Shown: positions 1 through 7,698 of the stretch, piece by piece
Position numbering within the stretch: position 1 is the stretch's first letter
Layout: each line of letters starts with the position of its first letter
NCBI GenBank assembly: GCA_004124475.1
Contig: SCKK01000018.1
Coordinates: 1-57,676 of the forward strand
Origin: Fidelibacterota bacterium
GTDB lineage: Bacteria > Fidelibacterota > Marinisomatia > Marinisomatales > SCKK01
Direction of reading: 5' to 3'
Length of the DNA: 57,676 nucleotides
Notes under the pieces: model-generated
Seen by the model: only the letters and a program-made list of their open reading frames with translations
Database searches by the model: none
Told to the model about the DNA's origin: nothing
Made by a program: the position numbers and the translations under genes

Positions 1-208
1 CAGGAGCTTGAACATCGATCCCAAACCCCTGGGTGTCGTGAATATTGGGTTGTGAAAATACGTAGTGACCATAAAAATGAAATCGTGTAGTTATTATTGG
101 GCTTATGTAACCCATATGACAAAGTTGATGGAATCGCAAAAAGTCTAATGTTGTCATTGCGAGCGTAGCGAAGCAATCTCCTTACTATCGTCATATCAAC
201 GGCTTATG

Positions 209-322
209 CAGTTCTCAATATCATTCAGATTTACGTCTTTACCACTTTTTGCGAGACCGTCAAAGCAGTTCTCAATATCATTCAGATTTACGTCTTTACC
301 ACTTTTTGCGAGACCGTCAAAG
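209..322. repeat. Perfect 57-bp tandem duplication
   Basis: Unit 1 is 209-265 and unit 2 is 266-322. Each begins CAGTTCTCAATATC and ends GAGACCGTCAAAG, and the two are identical. It is non-coding and most likely a recent slippage or recombination product, or an assembly collapse artefact. Confidence 0.9.
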
Positions 323-465
323 TTGGGTTAGTGATTTATATTTCACCCTTTCAGGGTTTGAGCTTGTGTTGTATAAATAGCTATAATCATTACATCCTTT
401 CAGGATTTACCTTTTTCCCGAATACAAAGTGTTGAGAGGATTACCTGCTTACCATAATGCCAGCA

Positions 466-500
466 CCTGCCTACGCACAGCGTGCAGGTAGACAGGCAGG
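466..500. repeat. Palindromic CCTGCC...GGCAGG element, copy 1
   Basis: An imperfect inverted repeat of about 35 bp with CCTGCCTACGC on the left and GTAGACAGGCAGG on the right. Related elements lie at 2988-3027, inside a broken gene, and at about 31930-31982. The family looks like a short mobile palindromic repeat. Confidence 0.7.
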
Positions 501-704
501 ATGGAGGATTTACAAACCGGCGGAGGTTTTCAAATCACGTTTTGAAGTGAGAAATGTTAGTATTTCACTCATACGATATGCACCGAAACATCGTTACCAG
601 GCTTTGAGACTTAGTGATGATTGTTCTATCCAACATGGCAGCGGTTCGGGGTCCGCATCTCGGGGAAGACCATCCCGTGTTGAACTAAGATACATTCCCG
701 TGCT

Positions 705-1262
705 TCATTCTCCAAACAAGATGTAAAGATGTTGTTTAAGTTTCTTCGACTGCCCTATTACTGTGCGACCCCAGCCTACCAATGGCTCAGGAATCTTCAC
801 CCACTTAGCTCTTTCATCGTACAGCAAATAGGCGTCCCACAGTACCTTCCCTCGATACTCAGGAGTCACGTTTTGCTTGAACCACAGTCCAATAGAACGG
901 TCATCATTCCAGAGATGAATAACCCTATCGTCAGGCATCAATGCTTGGGAAACAGTGGCGCTACTTAGAGAATCCTTTCTCAGGATTGGAAGCCATACAA
1001 CGTACACACGAAGATCAACGGATGGATAAGTTTCAAGAATGTTTGTCTGCACCCAACTGGCGCCTTGTTTACAGACGGGTCAAGTGGGCGAAAAAAGGAG
1101 AATCAGACGCAGTTTTCCCTCATCCTCATTGAACATCGTTTTCAATGTCTCCACATCGCTGACCCGGAGCTTGGAGTGCCTCGCCTGCATTGTATCTCCG
1201 TCAAGGAAACCACCCGCCAGACCGGTGAAAAGCGCCACCCCAACAATAAGCAATTTTACCAT
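705..1262 (-). CDS. Thioredoxin-fold protein with in-frame UGA at the first redox Cys (probable selenoprotein)
   Basis: The reading frame opens at ATG 1262, has a hydrophobic N-terminal signal or anchor (residues 3-18), meets TGA at codon 61 (1080-1082) and continues open in the same frame for 124 residues to a stop at 705. Around the TGA it reads LLFSPT-[UGA]-PVCKQGASWVQ, so the UGA takes the place of the first Cys of a thioredoxin-type CxxC after a beta strand. A UxxC motif is a hallmark of bacterial redox selenoproteins. A hairpin with bSECIS-like geometry follows (1045-1076). The total is 185 aa with selenocysteine at 61. It sits 18 bp after sixA, with an AGAGGA ribosome site. A gene finder would split it into 60-aa and 115-aa pieces. 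The alternative is a TGC-to-TGA nonsense mutation. The function is inferred as an exported or anchored thiol oxidoreductase; no selenium machinery is in the window. Confidence 0.72.
1045..1076 (-). promoter_or_regulatory. Candidate bacterial SECIS hairpin
   Basis: On the minus strand, three bases after the UGA, GTCTGT pairs with GCAGAC (six pairs, one a G-U). An A-U pair, a two-by-two A/G mismatch and CAA/TTG pairs follow, closing an 8-nt loop GGCGCCAG. The loop starts 15 nt after the UGA and begins with G. Bacterial SECIS elements are hairpins placed directly after the UGA with a conserved G among the first loop bases, at about this distance. Confidence 0.5.
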
Positions 1263-1280
1263 GCTCTTAATTCCTCTTTT

Positions 1281-1772
1281 TCATTTCAGGTTCGAGATCA
1301 ACGCCAAGCTCCTCAGCAATTCCGGTCGTATCATCCAAACGATGATCCAATTTCCGGATTCCCCCCGCTCCAGACAGATTACAGAACCGGGCTGAAATTC
1401 AACGACCGGGACATCCTCATCGCCGGCGACAAGTTGGGATACCAGTTTCCCCATAAAGGGAAGATGACCCACTAGCATGACATCTTTATCCCACCTCTCT
1501 GCCTCAGTAGCCACTCTGTCTACAGGATCAAGAGGAGCAATCCCGTCTCGTTGGGCTAATACGCCTCCAGCGGCAAGACAGCCCCTTAGCAACCGAGCTG
1601 TATCCTCTGACCGCTTCTTTCCACTGTGATAAATTGTAGATATTTCAACACCGCCACGTGACAGTAACTCAGCCATTTGTGTAACATCTTCCCTGCCCTT
1701 ATCACTCAATCCCCGTTCGGGGTCCACATCTTCAGGAAGGGATTCACCATGTTGGACTAAGTAAAGCTTCAT
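1281..1772 (-). CDS. sixA: SixA-type phosphohistidine phosphatase
   Basis: A 163-aa member of the histidine phosphatase (phosphoglycerate mutase-like) superfamily. The N-terminal LVQHGES holds the nucleophilic His that becomes phosphorylated; most relatives have RHG, while some SixA-like proteins have QHG as here. A second conserved block, VGHLPFMG (about 103-110), supplies the other catalytic His. The size matches SixA, which has the fold alone. SixA removes phosphate from histidine phosphotransfer domains or NPr-type carriers, so a regulatory role in the cytoplasm is likely, but the substrate is unknown. The start is ATG 1772 with a GAGAGGT site upstream. It is followed after 18 bp by the probable selenoprotein, presumably on one transcript. 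Confidence 0.85.
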   Translation of the reverse strand: MKLYLVQHGESLPEDVDPERGLSDKGREDVTQMAELLSRGGVEISTIYHSGKKRSEDTARLLRGCLAAGGVLAQRDGIAPLDPVDRVATEAERWDKDVMLVGHLPFMGKLVSQLVAGDEDVPVVEFQPGSVICLERGESGNWIIVWMIRPELLRSLALISNLK

Positions 1773-1865
1773 ATCATTGACCTCTCATATTTTGCATTCA
1801 GGTGAAACTTACTACATCCTACTCCACCCCTTTTTATAAACCTCAAACTGTACACTAACTATTTG

Positions 1866-2559
1866 TCAATTCTTTATATCGATACCTCCAAAGGCTACCG
1901 TGCAGATAAAGTGAACTTTTCCCCCTGTTTTTTCTCCTCCCGCAGCCGTCTTATTTTCAATTCCTCCAAAGATTGGCATACCTGGCTCAGACACATTCCA
2001 GTCAGGTGGAACTATGACTTCTACCCCACCAAATAGAGCTGTAAGAGTAAAATTACATCCTTAAGGAGATTACCCTTGCCTGACAAAGGTCTAGGTTGAC
2101 ACCCCCAAAAAGTGCCATTACGTCACCCCCTTTGAGATTCTGAGAAGTAACAATTCGCTCAGCGCCACCGAAAATCGCATTGGCTCTAATAAAATCACCG
2201 GAAACTCCCCCGGAGGAGACTCTTTCCCCCAGTGACCTATCCTTCCTCTTGAGTATCATAACTGCACCAATGGCGATTAGTATTAGTGGCCAGAAACGAA
2301 AATTGTTGCCCCAATTGATAATGTTCAAATTAGCTGACAGGAAAACAACCCCTACAATGAATAGGATCGTACCCTTTGCTTTATCCTGTCCCCTTAATTT
2401 CGCAAAGCCGATGAGGATCAAAATCAGTGGCCACCAGTGAGCGAAAGTACTACCGACATTTAAAATGTCCAGAGTGTCCATTAAAAACAGAACCCCAACC
2501 ACTACCAATAGAATGCCCACCCATGTGTGCTATGATGATTTTTTATACTGATTCACCAT
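1866..2559 (-). pseudogene. LiaF/LiaI-like membrane protein, disrupted twice
   Basis: The intact-looking middle (2053-2520, GTG start) has four hydrophobic segments arranged as two repeats, each ending WWPLILI or FWPLILI, then a LiaF-like C-terminal domain with repeated 'FGG' strands. The C-terminal half continues in another frame down to TGA 1866-1868, ending FGGIDIKN. The two frames meet near 2061, where one extra base breaks the frame. Upstream, the natural ATG at 2559 with a ribosome-like site is followed by an in-frame TAG at codon 10 (2530-2532). The whole span is 694 nt, 231 codons plus one base. Proteins of this family sense cell-envelope stress or sit beside such sensors. With two lesions it is probably non-functional, or assembly-damaged. 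Confidence 0.8.
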
Positions 2560-2705
2560 ATTTTTTCGCCCCTTTTTCTATTGATTAACCTAATCCGTCG
2601 TTCAATCTAAGCATTATCTCAATTACAATCATTCTCTAAACAGAGACCGTCCATTTCAACTCAATGACAACTTATACTGAAAAAACTGTTTTTCATGAGA
2701 CAATT

Positions 2706-3286
2706 TTACGCCTTTTGCTTCATCTCAGGCTCAAGATCCACTCCCAATTCCTCAACAATTCTATTAATATAATTGAAATAACCCACCACCTGCGCGGCAT
2801 CACTGATTGCAGGTTCAGAAAAACCCGCATCCTTTAAACTATCAATATCAACCATACCCATCTTCCCCGAAGTTATTGTCAACTTGACTGCCCACTTACA
2901 AAGCGTTTTATCCTTGTCACTTAATTCTGCAGTGCGCCAATCATGCTTGAGATGTTTTGCAAATTCAGGATCGTTGACTTCATCCCGCCTGTCTGCCCTG
3001 CCTGACGGCAGGCAGGCGACTGGCAGGGAAGCCATCACCGTATGATTCTGTTCAGTAGTAGCAGTGATTGGTCTGGGAGATAACCACAGCCAGCATTTCC
3101 CGTTGAGAGCGGGAAAGTTCTGATATTTCTTTCATAACCGCCAGATATAACCCCATGAAAGATTGAAGGGCTTGAGGGCTTTGGCTCATGACCTTGAGAA
3201 TATTGAATACCTTTCCGGAGGGGCGAACTCCCTTTTCATACTCGATCTTGATGAGTCCTAGGCTCAATAACACTAATGTAAGCCAT
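2706..3286 (-). pseudogene. AhpD-like (carboxymuconolactone decarboxylase fold) peroxidase-related gene, broken; UGA at CxxC
   Basis: ATG 3286 begins MAYISVIEP, then one extra base near 3259 shifts into GLIKIEYEKGVRPSGKVFNIL. The frame reads to NHCYY followed by TGA (3052-3054), TESYGDGF, then a 40-bp palindrome (2988-3027), then RDEVNDPEFAKHLKHDWR to the stop at 2706. Removing the palindrome and one base leaves exactly 180 codons. Family relatives have CxxC followed by a conserved His. Here the second Cys is UGA, as in known CxxU AhpD-like selenoproteins, and the following His is Tyr. Intact members reduce peroxides using the CxxC pair. The ancestral gene was probably a selenoprotein; it now looks dead from the insertion and frameshift. 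Confidence 0.75.
2988..3027. repeat. 40-bp palindromic element inserted in the AhpD-like gene (copy 2)
   Basis: On the minus strand it runs from CCTGCCAGTCGCC to GGCAGGGCAGACAGG. The coding sense is restored if exactly these 40 bases are removed: GDGF joins RDEVNDPEF. Forty is not a multiple of three, so the insertion alone shifts the frame by one. It is related to 466-500 and 31930-31982. Confidence 0.75.
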
Positions 3287-3390
3287 ATGTGTTATATCTC
3301 TTCATATATCCCACAAACCAAGAACCGCCAATATTTGCGATGGCTAGTGGAGATTAAACCAGTCAAATCCAACAGCCTATAGCTTTTGTT

Positions 3391-3780
3391 TTAAATTGTT
3401 ACTAAGGTCAATGAATACTCTTTAGCAATTTCATCGAAGTCTTTATCAGTAGTAAACAGTTCATAGCCAGCTTGGAGGCACTGAGCAGCGATCAAACAAT
3501 CTGCCAAAGGAATGGTTCTACCTTTCCTTCGAAGATTGTAACCTATCTCACCCCCCTTGACCCACGTAGCGTAATCAAACTCGACGTAGGGTAATACACT
3601 AAGACCACCCTTTATCTTATCGTACTCACTTCTAGATTTTACACCCTGGAGTAATTCACCCAGAACAATACCATTATATACAATCTCATCATCCTTGATT
3701 TTCCCCTGTACAAATTGAGCGACAGGCGATAGCCTGTTCCGAAAGCATTCTATCCAAACAGAGGTATCATTTAAAATCAA
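3391..3780 (-). CDS. vapC: VapC-family PIN-domain ribonuclease toxin
   Basis: A 129-aa PIN domain of normal VapC length. It carries the acidic metal-binding set: D5 in MILND, E42 in LGELLQG, D94 in PLADCLIA and D112 in FTTDKD. VapC toxins are Mg2+-dependent endoribonucleases that cut tRNA or rRNA when not held by the VapB antitoxin. The ATG at 3780 lies 14 nt inside the end of vapB, so the two are translationally coupled. All key residues are present, so the toxin looks active. The target RNA cannot be told from sequence. Confidence 0.9.
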   Translation of the reverse strand: MILNDTSVWIECFRNRLSPVAQFVQGKIKDDEIVYNGIVLGELLQGVKSRSEYDKIKGGLSVLPYVEFDYATWVKGGEIGYNLRRKGRTIPLADCLIAAQCLQAGYELFTTDKDFDEIAKEYSLTLVTI

Positions 3781-3982
3781 CTTCTCGAAACTCCGTTTTT
3801 CTCAGTTCGTCCAAATCAATATCAAGATCAATGTTCCCGAACAACGATAACAGTTTTTCCTTCTCTTTCATCTTGATGTAGTTTTCAATTGCTTCTCTGA
3901 CAGCTTTAATAACAGAGTCTTTTTTTGTCACCTCTAACAACTTATTTGCTACCGTATCATCTATTGTTAATGTTGTTCTCAT
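3767..3982 (-). CDS. vapB: VapB-type ribbon-helix-helix antitoxin
   Basis: A 71-aa antitoxin. The N-terminal MRTTLTIDD strand and following helices (to about residue 45) form a ribbon-helix-helix DNA-binding fold. The C-terminal tail LDELRKTEFREVDF is the part that should block VapC. I start it at ATG 3982, preceded by GGAGTAAT; in-frame codons further upstream (to 4018) lie in the presumed operator. It overlaps vapC by 14 nt. RHH antitoxins repress their own promoter together with the toxin. Confidence 0.85.
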   Translation of the reverse strand: MRTTLTIDDTVANKLLEVTKKDSVIKAVREAIENYIKMKEKEKLLSLFGNIDLDIDLDELRKTEFREVDFK

Positions 3983-4140
3983 CATATTACTCCAATAATG
4001 ATGCGTATTATTTGTCAATATAGCATCATTGCGTCATCATTTCAAGCATCATTTCTCTCATCTCATCTATGATTATCTGTGTTCATATGGAGAGGGGGCT
4101 TCCAATCGCTTGGTCATAACATCAGTCGATAGACCTACCA
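3983..4140. repeat. Direct repeat upstream of vapB, copy 1
   Basis: About 158 bp that reappears at 4401-4558 with only scattered differences, including the shared string TCTATGATTATCTGTGTTCA. It contains the presumed vapB promoter and operator and, in the other copy, runs to the stop codon of the M14 peptidase gene. The spacing between copies is 418 bp. Confidence 0.85.
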
Positions 4141-4198
4141 GTAGACCTTCTTTATAACGGTAATAATGTATCCAAACGGAGGTATCAACTAAAATCAA
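4073..4198 (-). pseudogene. Truncated vapC remnant after the second vapB
   Basis: A 41-codon frame starts at TTG 4198, overlapping the second vapB by 14 nt exactly as the intact pair does. It reads LILVDTSVWIHYYRY, clearly a VapC N-terminus with the first catalytic Asp, then runs into sequence copied from downstream of the M14 peptidase gene and stops. It lacks the other acidic residues, so it cannot be a working nuclease. It marks the junction of a tandem duplication. Confidence 0.75.
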
Positions 4199-4400
4199 CT
4201 TTTCTGAATTCCGTATTTCTCAACTCGTCCAGATCAATTTTCAAATCTATCGTACCTCTCATTTCCATGAGTCTTTTTATTCTCTGCTTTTTGATAAAGG
4301 ATTCAATAGCCTCTCTTATAGCTTTGGTAATTGTTTCCGCATGGGAAAGCTCCAAAAGTTCTTTTGCAGACTTGTCATCAATTATTATTGTTGTTCTCAT
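4185..4400 (-). CDS. Second VapB-type antitoxin (orphan)
   Basis: A 71-aa paralogue of the antitoxin at 3767-3982. It shares the MRTT...IDD start, the RHH helices and the tail DLDELRNTEFRKVDF, but the middle differs at many positions. Its cognate toxin is reduced to the fragment at 4073-4198. It may act as an orphan regulator or anti-toxin for the intact vapC, or be decaying. The start is set at ATG 4400 by the GGAG site. Confidence 0.75.
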   Translation of the reverse strand: MRTTIIIDDKSAKELLELSHAETITKAIREAIESFIKKQRIKRLMEMRGTIDLKIDLDELRNTEFRKVDFS

Positions 4401-4558
4401 CATATTGCTCCAATATTGATGCGTAATATTTGTCAATATAGCATCACTACGTCATTATATCAAGCATCATTTTTCTCATCTCATCTATGATTATCTGTGT
4501 TCATATGGAGAGGGGGCTTCCAATCGCTTGGTCATAACATCAGTTGATAGACCTACCA
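4401..4558. repeat. Direct repeat upstream of second vapB, copy 2
   Basis: Partner of 3983-4140. Its distal end includes the TAG stop codon of the M14 peptidase gene (4553-4555), showing that this copy is in the ancestral position and that copy 1 arose by tandem duplication. The flanks are much more alike than the antitoxin coding parts. Confidence 0.85.
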
Positions 4559-7381
4559 ATCGACTGTTAGTTTCGTACCAAAACCCGGACCCAGAAAAAC
4601 AGCATTCAGAAACATCCGTTCTGTACCATGAAAATACGCTCTGAAATTGGGTTCTGTCGCAAACATGATTACCTGCCCTTTTGCAGAAGCATCTCTAGCA
4701 CTATACACCGTCTGGTTCCAACGCTCCCGGGCTTCAGGCCAGAGAAGTCCTGACAGTCTCAACCTTTCACTCTCTGCAAACCGAGCGGGGACTTCAACAT
4801 CACCCTTGGCTAAATAGGCATAGGAAGTATTCACCATCGTTGGGACATCTTCACCGCATCCGAAACTGAGCCAATGTTCCTCGTCTAATTCTGTGCGGAG
4901 AATGACACCACCTGGAGACAATTTACGAGCAATTTCATCTGCTGCTTTTATCTCTGAATCTTTTGCTTCCTTTTGCTCTTTTTCTCCTTCATCTTTTTCT
5001 TTTAGTTTTGCTTCCCAGACATCCAAACTGTCAATGATTGGCTTTTCTGCTTCTATAGATCGTCTTAGTGCCCCTTCATAGGAGGATAATTTATCAAGAA
5101 CCTGGCGCTTTTGACGAACAGATGTAAGAGCAACGGACGTGTCTGCTAAAAAAGCTGCCGCTGTCCCTATTCCTATCAACGTACCTCCATCCGCTACCCA
5201 ATCTTTCAGGCGTTTGATTCCATCGTCTCCTAAGATTCTTTTGTATGTGCCGGGGCTTCCCCAAACAGAAGGTAACACAAGCACATTGTACTTACTCAAA
5301 TCTGTGTTTGAAAGTCCTATCGCTTCGAGTGTAGAAACACGCATATTAATTCGCGAATCTAACAAGTGCCATGCCGCCCCAAAGCTATAGAATGAGATGG
5401 GGGTTCCTCCAACAATGGCAACTTGAGAAGGTCGAAGTAGGATGAAGTCATTCCCACCAAGATCCGAGCCTGAGGTGGCAAGCCCAGTATTGACGCCATA
5501 AATTGTGATGCCAGTTTTTTCGGCAATAAATTCGAGTTTTCCCACATCCAGATCAGGATTGGCATGTAGGCGAATGAGAAAACTCCCTCGTGGAAACTTG
5601 TTCCCTTCAATTTCAACCGGTTTTTCAGCGCACCAAACTTTTACCCCTGATTCAAAAAGATCAGCTAAAGCATTAAAAGATTTATCATCTGCATTTGAAA
5701 AGACATAACCATAAGCAGGATCTTTGCCAACTACACTTCCACTGCTTTTTGGGGATTTAAAAGGAATACTTTTCAAAGATGGCAGGGATTCTAAATAGTA
5801 TGCTTCAAGGTCATATGCTAAAGACATGGACCAACCTGTCGTCTCATACAGTTCAGTTTCCCCGTGTTTTAATCTGGACCTTTTCTCTTTTTCCAAAACT
5901 GAAGAGGGAAGTCTAATATCAAAGGTAAGGATCGCTCTGATGAGAGCTTGATTGGGCTGGTTGAGTCGAACAATAAGAGCCCCTTTTGAGATGTCTACAT
6001 CTTTGCTCTCATCTCCAAACCTTGAAATTGCCCTCCTGAGTTTAAACTCATCCTGTACTACTTCTACCTCAATATCCTGACGCTGCAAAGTCTCACCAAA
6101 TTGCACCAGTCTGCTTTTATTGTCGCTTGGGGGAAACACAAAAGCTGCGCTGGCTTTCAATCGTTTCCTGTCTAAGCTACCCACTCCCATTTGTTTTATT
6201 TCATAGTAATCCCGGAGTAGTTCCTCTCGATTATTAGCCACTGTGGACAAATTCGATATTGAACTGATAAATTGGTGATGGACTGATTCCCGATAGGTCA
6301 TAATAGTCCCATCCTGTCGCTTGACTTGAGACCCATCCACCCCAGCTTGTTCGTACAAAAGTCCCACTGCGCCCGTGAAAATCGACCATGAACTTCCGTA
6401 CCCAGGAAATAATTCCTCATTCCATTCACGTGTATAATAGCTCCACCCATACTTGTCAAAAGCAGCAGCGTGATCATAACTCATTTTCTTCCACCACTTA
6501 TGGATCATTTTGGGCATAAAAGGATTAAAAGGAGCCCTGGGTGGATTAAAAAGGTACGTATTCAGAGCCCCCATTTCATGGGAGTCGACGACGAGTTGGG
6601 GGTGCCAGTCTAAAATGGCTCTCGTTTTCCCCCGTGTTTCAGGATGAACTGTTGTGAACCAATCTCGATTCAGATCAAAGAGATAATGATTTCCGCGACC
6701 CCAAGGCCAAGTACCCCGATGGTGAAAACTCTGAATATCCGTACTGGGAATTGCTCCATTCCACTGTTCCATCTGTCCCAAAAACCGTGTACGTCCATCC
6801 GGGTTCTGTAAAGGATCAATGCAGACCACCACATTGTTTCTGATCTTCTGGATCAATTCATCTGTCCCCGCCAAAAGCTGATATGCTAATTGAAGAGACG
6901 CATCCGTACTGGAGAGTTCATCTCCATGAATGGCATAAGCCATCCAGGCAATGGCAGGTGTCGAGTTAATAATGCGCTCAGCTTGACGTTTGTTCTTCAA
7001 CTTCCTGGGATCAGCAAGTTTTCCAATATCCTCTCTAATTCGTTCCAACCTGATGAAATTATCTTCCGAGGTTATCGTTAAATAAATCAATCGGCGACCT
7101 TCGTAGGTTTCCCCATATTCATGAAGCTCCGCATTTGAGAAGGTCTCTGCCAGATACTCAAAATATTGGAGTACTTCCGGATGACTCGTGGGAATTGAAC
7201 CAAGGATAAATCCAAAAAATTCATCTGGTGATTTCACATCTGGTAAATAAGTCCCTTCAGGATAAAAAGGAACCAGATAATCCCCCAATCCTGGGGCTGT
7301 GTGGGTTCGCATGGTTTGTGCCTGAATCAAAGATAATGTTAAAAAAGAAATCAAAAAAGCGGGACGAATTGTCTTTTTCAT
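4553..7381 (-). CDS. Secreted M14-family zinc carboxypeptidase
   Basis: A 942-aa protein with a signal peptide ending near AQA/T (residues 1-23). The M14 domain has the zinc pair in IHGDE (H152, E155), the substrate-binding NPDGRTR (near 194), and the third zinc ligand in VVDSHEMG (near 268). GLLYEQAG (near 343) carries the probable catalytic Glu. About 500 C-terminal residues form further domains, including a glutamine-amidotransferase-like region with a Lys/Glu-rich insert near 805-820. M14 enzymes remove C-terminal amino acids from peptides; here the export signal suggests the periplasm or cell surface. I chose ATG 7381 because AGGAGG lies nine bases upstream. Confidence 0.88.
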   Translation of the reverse strand: MKKTIRPAFLISFLTLSLIQAQTMRTHTAPGLGDYLVPFYPEGTYLPDVKSPDEFFGFILGSIPTSHPEVLQYFEYLAETFSNAELHEYGETYEGRRLIYLTITSEDNFIRLERIREDIGKLADPRKLKNKRQAERIINSTPAIAWMAYAIHGDELSSTDASLQLAYQLLAGTDELIQKIRNNVVVCIDPLQNPDGRTRFLGQMEQWNGAIPSTDIQSFHHRGTWPWGRGNHYLFDLNRDWFTTVHPETRGKTRAILDWHPQLVVDSHEMGALNTYLFNPPRAPFNPFMPKMIHKWWKKMSYDHAAAFDKYGWSYYTREWNEELFPGYGSSWSIFTGAVGLLYEQAGVDGSQVKRQDGTIMTYRESVHHQFISSISNLSTVANNREELLRDYYEIKQMGVGSLDRKRLKASAAFVFPPSDNKSRLVQFGETLQRQDIEVEVVQDEFKLRRAISRFGDESKDVDISKGALIVRLNQPNQALIRAILTFDIRLPSSVLEKEKRSRLKHGETELYETTGWSMSLAYDLEAYYLESLPSLKSIPFKSPKSSGSVVGKDPAYGYVFSNADDKSFNALADLFESGVKVWCAEKPVEIEGNKFPRGSFLIRLHANPDLDVGKLEFIAEKTGITIYGVNTGLATSGSDLGGNDFILLRPSQVAIVGGTPISFYSFGAAWHLLDSRINMRVSTLEAIGLSNTDLSKYNVLVLPSVWGSPGTYKRILGDDGIKRLKDWVADGGTLIGIGTAAAFLADTSVALTSVRQKRQVLDKLSSYEGALRRSIEAEKPIIDSLDVWEAKLKEKDEGEKEQKEAKDSEIKAADEIARKLSPGGVILRTELDEEHWLSFGCGEDVPTMVNTSYAYLAKGDVEVPARFAESERLRLSGLLWPEARERWNQTVYSARDASAKGQVIMFATEPNFRAYFHGTERMFLNAVFLGPGFGTKLTVDW

Positions 7382-7698
7382 GGGGGACACCCTCCTACAT
7401 GATTAAATGCTAGTCATTACCCTTTATGGAACATCATAAACCTACTAAGAGAAGATGTTGGGGTCAAGGAGTGAGTCTTGTTCAAAAGTAGGACAAGATG
7501 GTATCTTGTCCTACTTTTGAACAAGCAAAGACTTGTCCGTCAACTGACTGATGACTGTTTTACACCTTTCTCGACCTGGCAGGTTTGGATCAACCTTTCA
7601 GGTTAGAGAACTTTTTAAGATTAAAAATCTATCTGTATTTGGGCCTCTTCCGCCACTACAGCAAGCCTTGCCTTCTCAAGTTCGAGCAGGTACTGCTT
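7382..7698. other. Intergenic stretch with a perfect hairpin
   Basis: No gene is seen in these 317 bases. The notable content is the 49-bp perfect inverted repeat at 7477-7525, followed by ACTTGTCCGTCAACT, a string that recurs in altered form near 15470. Confidence 0.7.
7477..7525. repeat. Perfect 23-bp inverted repeat with 3-nt loop
   Basis: The left arm (7477-7499) starts CTTGTTCAAAAGTAGG and the right arm (7503-7525) is its exact reverse complement, around GGT. Parts recur at about 15429-15452 (ATCTTGTCCTACTTTAGAAC) and 29382-29404 (GACAAGATGGTCTCTTGTCC). This looks like a dispersed REP or MITE-like element; terminator activity for the upstream genes is also possible. Confidence 0.8.

Larger units (their letters stand above)
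1..704. other. Repeat-rich stretch without a credible gene
   Basis: I see no convincing gene here. The stretch holds a string at about 153-181 built on GCGAGCGTAGCGAAGCAATC, a perfect 57-bp tandem duplication (209-322), two short 'ctttcaggRtt' motifs near 348 and 399, and a palindromic CCTGCC element (466-500). The open frame at 457-726 starts inside that palindrome and its protein has no recognisable family, so I leave it out. Confidence 0.7.

Noticed and set aside
209-322. CRISPR-like array
   Set aside because: There are only two adjacent identical units with no spacers and no cas genes.
457-726. Open frame of 89 codons on the plus strand
   Set aside because: It begins in the palindromic repeat, has no ribosome site that I trust and its protein is not like any family.
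1039-1475. Several plus-strand frames over the selenoprotein and sixA genes
   Set aside because: They are antisense to clear genes and have no family features.
1080-3054. Whole-genome UGA reassignment (code 4 or 25)
   Set aside because: Other clear genes, such as the KdkA-like kinase (ends at TGA 30207-30209), use TGA as a normal stop.
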